NCBI RefSeq assembly: GCF_001735805.1
Contig: NZ_CP017248.1
Span: forward strand, 2,976,001-3,040,000
Length of the DNA: 64,000 bases
Direction: 5' to 3'
DNA from: Streptomyces fodineus
GTDB taxonomy: Bacteria; Actinomycetota; Actinomycetes; Streptomycetales; Streptomycetaceae
The position numbers and the translations under genes were made by a program. Of this stretch, positions 62,507 through 64,000 are shown piece by piece (the stretch's first letter is position 1; every line of letters starts with the position of its first letter). Under the pieces are notes generated by a model. The model saw only the letters and a program-made list of their open reading frames with translations, was not told the origin of the DNA and ran no database searches.

Positions 62507-63637
62507 GCCGCCGTTGCGGAGCCGCGCCAGGAGGGTGCGGGCGTGTTCGGTGCCCGGGTGGCCGGGGCCCAGCGTGCGCTCACGGCCGGCCAGACAGGCA
62601 CGGGCCTCCCGCTCGGCGCGGGGGTGGTCCCCGGCGGCGGCCAGGACCTGCGCGAAGACCTCGCGCGCGTCGAGGGTGTCCGGGCGGTCGGCCCCGAGCA
62701 TCCGTTCGTAGCGGGTGACCACCTCGTCCCTGGTGCGGACGGCCTCGCGGGTCCGCCCGCAGTGGTGGAGCGCGTCGGCGAGTGTGCGACGCGCGTGCAG
62801 CGTGGTCACGTGGTCCGCGCCCAGCGCCTGTTCAGCTTCCTCGACCAGCGGTTTCGTCTTGCTGAGGGCCTCTTTGGCACGGCCGAGTTCGATCAGTACG
62901 AGGGCGTGGTTGCTGCGGGCCTGGAGGGCGCGCGGGGAGGTGCGCCCGTCGGCCCGCTCGAATCCGGCCGCCACGGTGGCGCAGACCTGCTCGGCATCGT
63001 CCAACCGCCCCTGCGAACGCAGTACACCAACCAGGTTCATCCGGCTGAGCAGGGTGTCCGACGCGTCCTCGCCCAACGTCCGTGCCATGCCGTCGATGAT
63101 CCTTCGGTGCAGCTGTTCCGCCTCCTGCAGCAGGCCGAGGCGGTGGAGGGTGTCGCCGAGGTTCATCCCGCTGGACAGCGTCTCGCGGTGGTCGGCTCCC
63201 AGCACCCTGCACCGCTTGTCGTAGACGGCCCGCTGCACCGGCTCGGCGTCGGCGTACAGGCCCTGGGTGGCCAGCGCGAATCCGAGGCTGTGCTCACTGG
63301 CGAGGGTGTCGGGGTGGTCCGGGCCGAGCGAGGCCCGTCTGGCGGCGACGATCTGACGGTAGGTCGTGACCGCTTCCGCGACCTCGTTGTGCTCCAGCAG
63401 AAGCCGGGCATACCTGGTGCCCGTCCGCAAGGTCCTCGGATCGGTGATGCCGTACTCGTCCGCTTCGTGGCTGTACTTCACCCCCCAGCTCATCACGGGT
63501 CCCAGGGTCACGTTGATGACGAACCTGCCGTCCTCGTCCGTCGTCGATGTCATCGTGAACGGCTCGTCGGCCTCGTCGCGTCCGCGCTCCGGGCGCCCGC
63601 TTCTGCGCCCGACCCGCTTCCACCAGCGGTCGTCCAT
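62504..63637 (-). CDS. Kinesin-light-chain-type TPR protein
   Basis: A 377-residue protein of seven or more 42-residue TPR units with the KLC signature, such as LGPDHPDTLASEHSLGFALATQGLYADAE and LGADHRETLSSGMNLGDTLHRLGLLQEAE. A 60-residue N-terminus (DDRWWKRVGRRSGRPERGRDEADEPFTMTSTTDEDGRF) is charged and disordered. There is no added NB-ARC or enzymatic domain. The ATG at 63637 follows GGGGAGCAGCC. TPR proteins of this kind are frequent partners in bacterial NTPase or CHAT conflict systems. Here it is convergent with the CHAT gene and shares its terminator, which suggests a linked but separately started transcript. Confidence 0.88.
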   Translation of the reverse strand: MDDRWWKRVGRRSGRPERGRDEADEPFTMTSTTDEDGRFVINVTLGPVMSWGVKYSHEADEYGITDPRTLRTGTRYARLLLEHNEVAEAVTTYRQIVAARRASLGPDHPDTLASEHSLGFALATQGLYADAEPVQRAVYDKRCRVLGADHRETLSSGMNLGDTLHRLGLLQEAEQLHRRIIDGMARTLGEDASDTLLSRMNLVGVLRSQGRLDDAEQVCATVAAGFERADGRTSPRALQARSNHALVLIELGRAKEALSKTKPLVEEAEQALGADHVTTLHARRTLADALHHCGRTREAVRTRDEVVTRYERMLGADRPDTLDAREVFAQVLAAAGDHPRAEREARACLAGRERTLGPGHPGTEHARTLLARLRNGG

Positions 63638-63843
63638 GGCTGCTCCCCGGCCTTCCACCGCATCGGTCTCCTCCGGGTGGACGAGCCCGCACCGACTCCC
63701 GGTTCCCGTGAGTCGGCCACCTCGCCGAACGCCTCTCCGAGTTCGCCCGACCCCGCAGCCGGCATGGCCGGATCCATACGCTACTCTGCGCCCACTATTC
63801 GAACATCCGAGTCATCGGACACGAGAAAACGGGGGGTCGTGCC

Positions 63844-64000
63844 ATGCGTGGCATGCGGTTCCGTACGGTTCTGGCGGTCACGGCCGCCACGGCGACTCTG
63901 GGCACGGTCTCCGCCTGCGGCGGTAAATCCATGTCTGCGACGGGCCACCACGCCTCCCCCTCGCCGTCGACGGTGGCCGTCTCACCGGTGGCCTACCTGC
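63844..64000 (+). CDS. Lipoprotein, partial (N-terminus)
   Basis: Only the first 52 codons are present; the gene runs off the right edge. ATG 63844 follows a run of six G. The peptide has a short basic start (RGMRFRT), a hydrophobic core and the lipobox GTVSAC with Cys at about residue 25, then GGKSMSATGHHASPSPSTVAVSP, a Ser/Pro-rich spacer. It is likely a cell-surface lipoprotein; its domain is not seen. Confidence 0.8.
   Translation, partial: MRGMRFRTVLAVTAATATLGTVSACGGKSMSATGHHASPSPSTVAVSPVAYL

Overview
This is a high-GC actinobacterial chromosome segment, almost certainly Streptomyces. Third codon positions are G/C-rich, GTG and TTG starts with GGAGG-type ribosome binding sites are common, and the window carries the sporulation regulator whiH next to the principal sigma factor hrdB. 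The gene order from a topoisomerase IV/gyrase-type parE through hrdB, whiH, rnhB, nrdJ-nrdR, lexA, dinG, hflX, rshA, dapF, miaA and miaB follows, from memory, the conserved core of the S. coelicolor chromosome (about SCO5824 down to SCO5787). Nothing in the core looks recently acquired.

Layout. 1-1913: end of a two-component operon (membrane protein, sensor kinase, response regulator). 2548-9294: parE, a small zinc-binding-type protein, a frameshifted trypsin-like protease, hrdB and whiH. 9457-17358: an unusual ABC ATPase-permease fusion, a Nudix/winged-helix regulator, a glycogen-debranching-like protein and a DUF4192 protein. 17492-28087: a RecQ helicase with a C-terminal phosphoribosyltransferase-like domain, hypothetical proteins, RNase HII, a divergent TetR/MFS efflux pair with twin palindromic operators, ADP-ribosylglycohydrolase, histidine phosphatase, a DUF4937-type protein and a TerD-type protein. 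28148-35247: nucleotide and SOS block (nrdRJ with NrdR boxes, lexA with its own SOS box, dinG). 35579-40071: three-gene NIS siderophore locus. 40448-54203: a protease lipoprotein, hflX, an M1 aminopeptidase, rshA, dapF, miaA, a MT0933-type antitoxin, a 14-unit 44-bp tandem repeat, a LigB-like protein and miaB.

From 54384 the character changes. A LysR gene has lost its recognition helix and carries frameshifts, a fragment joins two unrelated membrane-protein pieces, and a GT-C mannosyltransferase is followed by a coding remnant. After these scars comes a compact accessory module (57482-63637): a four-helix membrane protein translationally coupled to a small cysteine-rich protein, a divergent 1173-residue TPR-CHAT caspase-like protease with a rare TTA codon at residue 21, and a convergent kinesin-light-chain-type TPR protein sharing a terminator with it. 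This is the best candidate for a poorly described conflict or signalling system. A lipoprotein gene runs off the right end.

A caution on the sequence itself: at least five conserved genes (protease, Nudix regulator, siderophore aminotransferase, rshA, LysR) are broken by single-base shifts, mostly at short G/C runs. In the core genes this looks more like uncorrected indel error than gene decay. Coordinates of those genes are given across the break.
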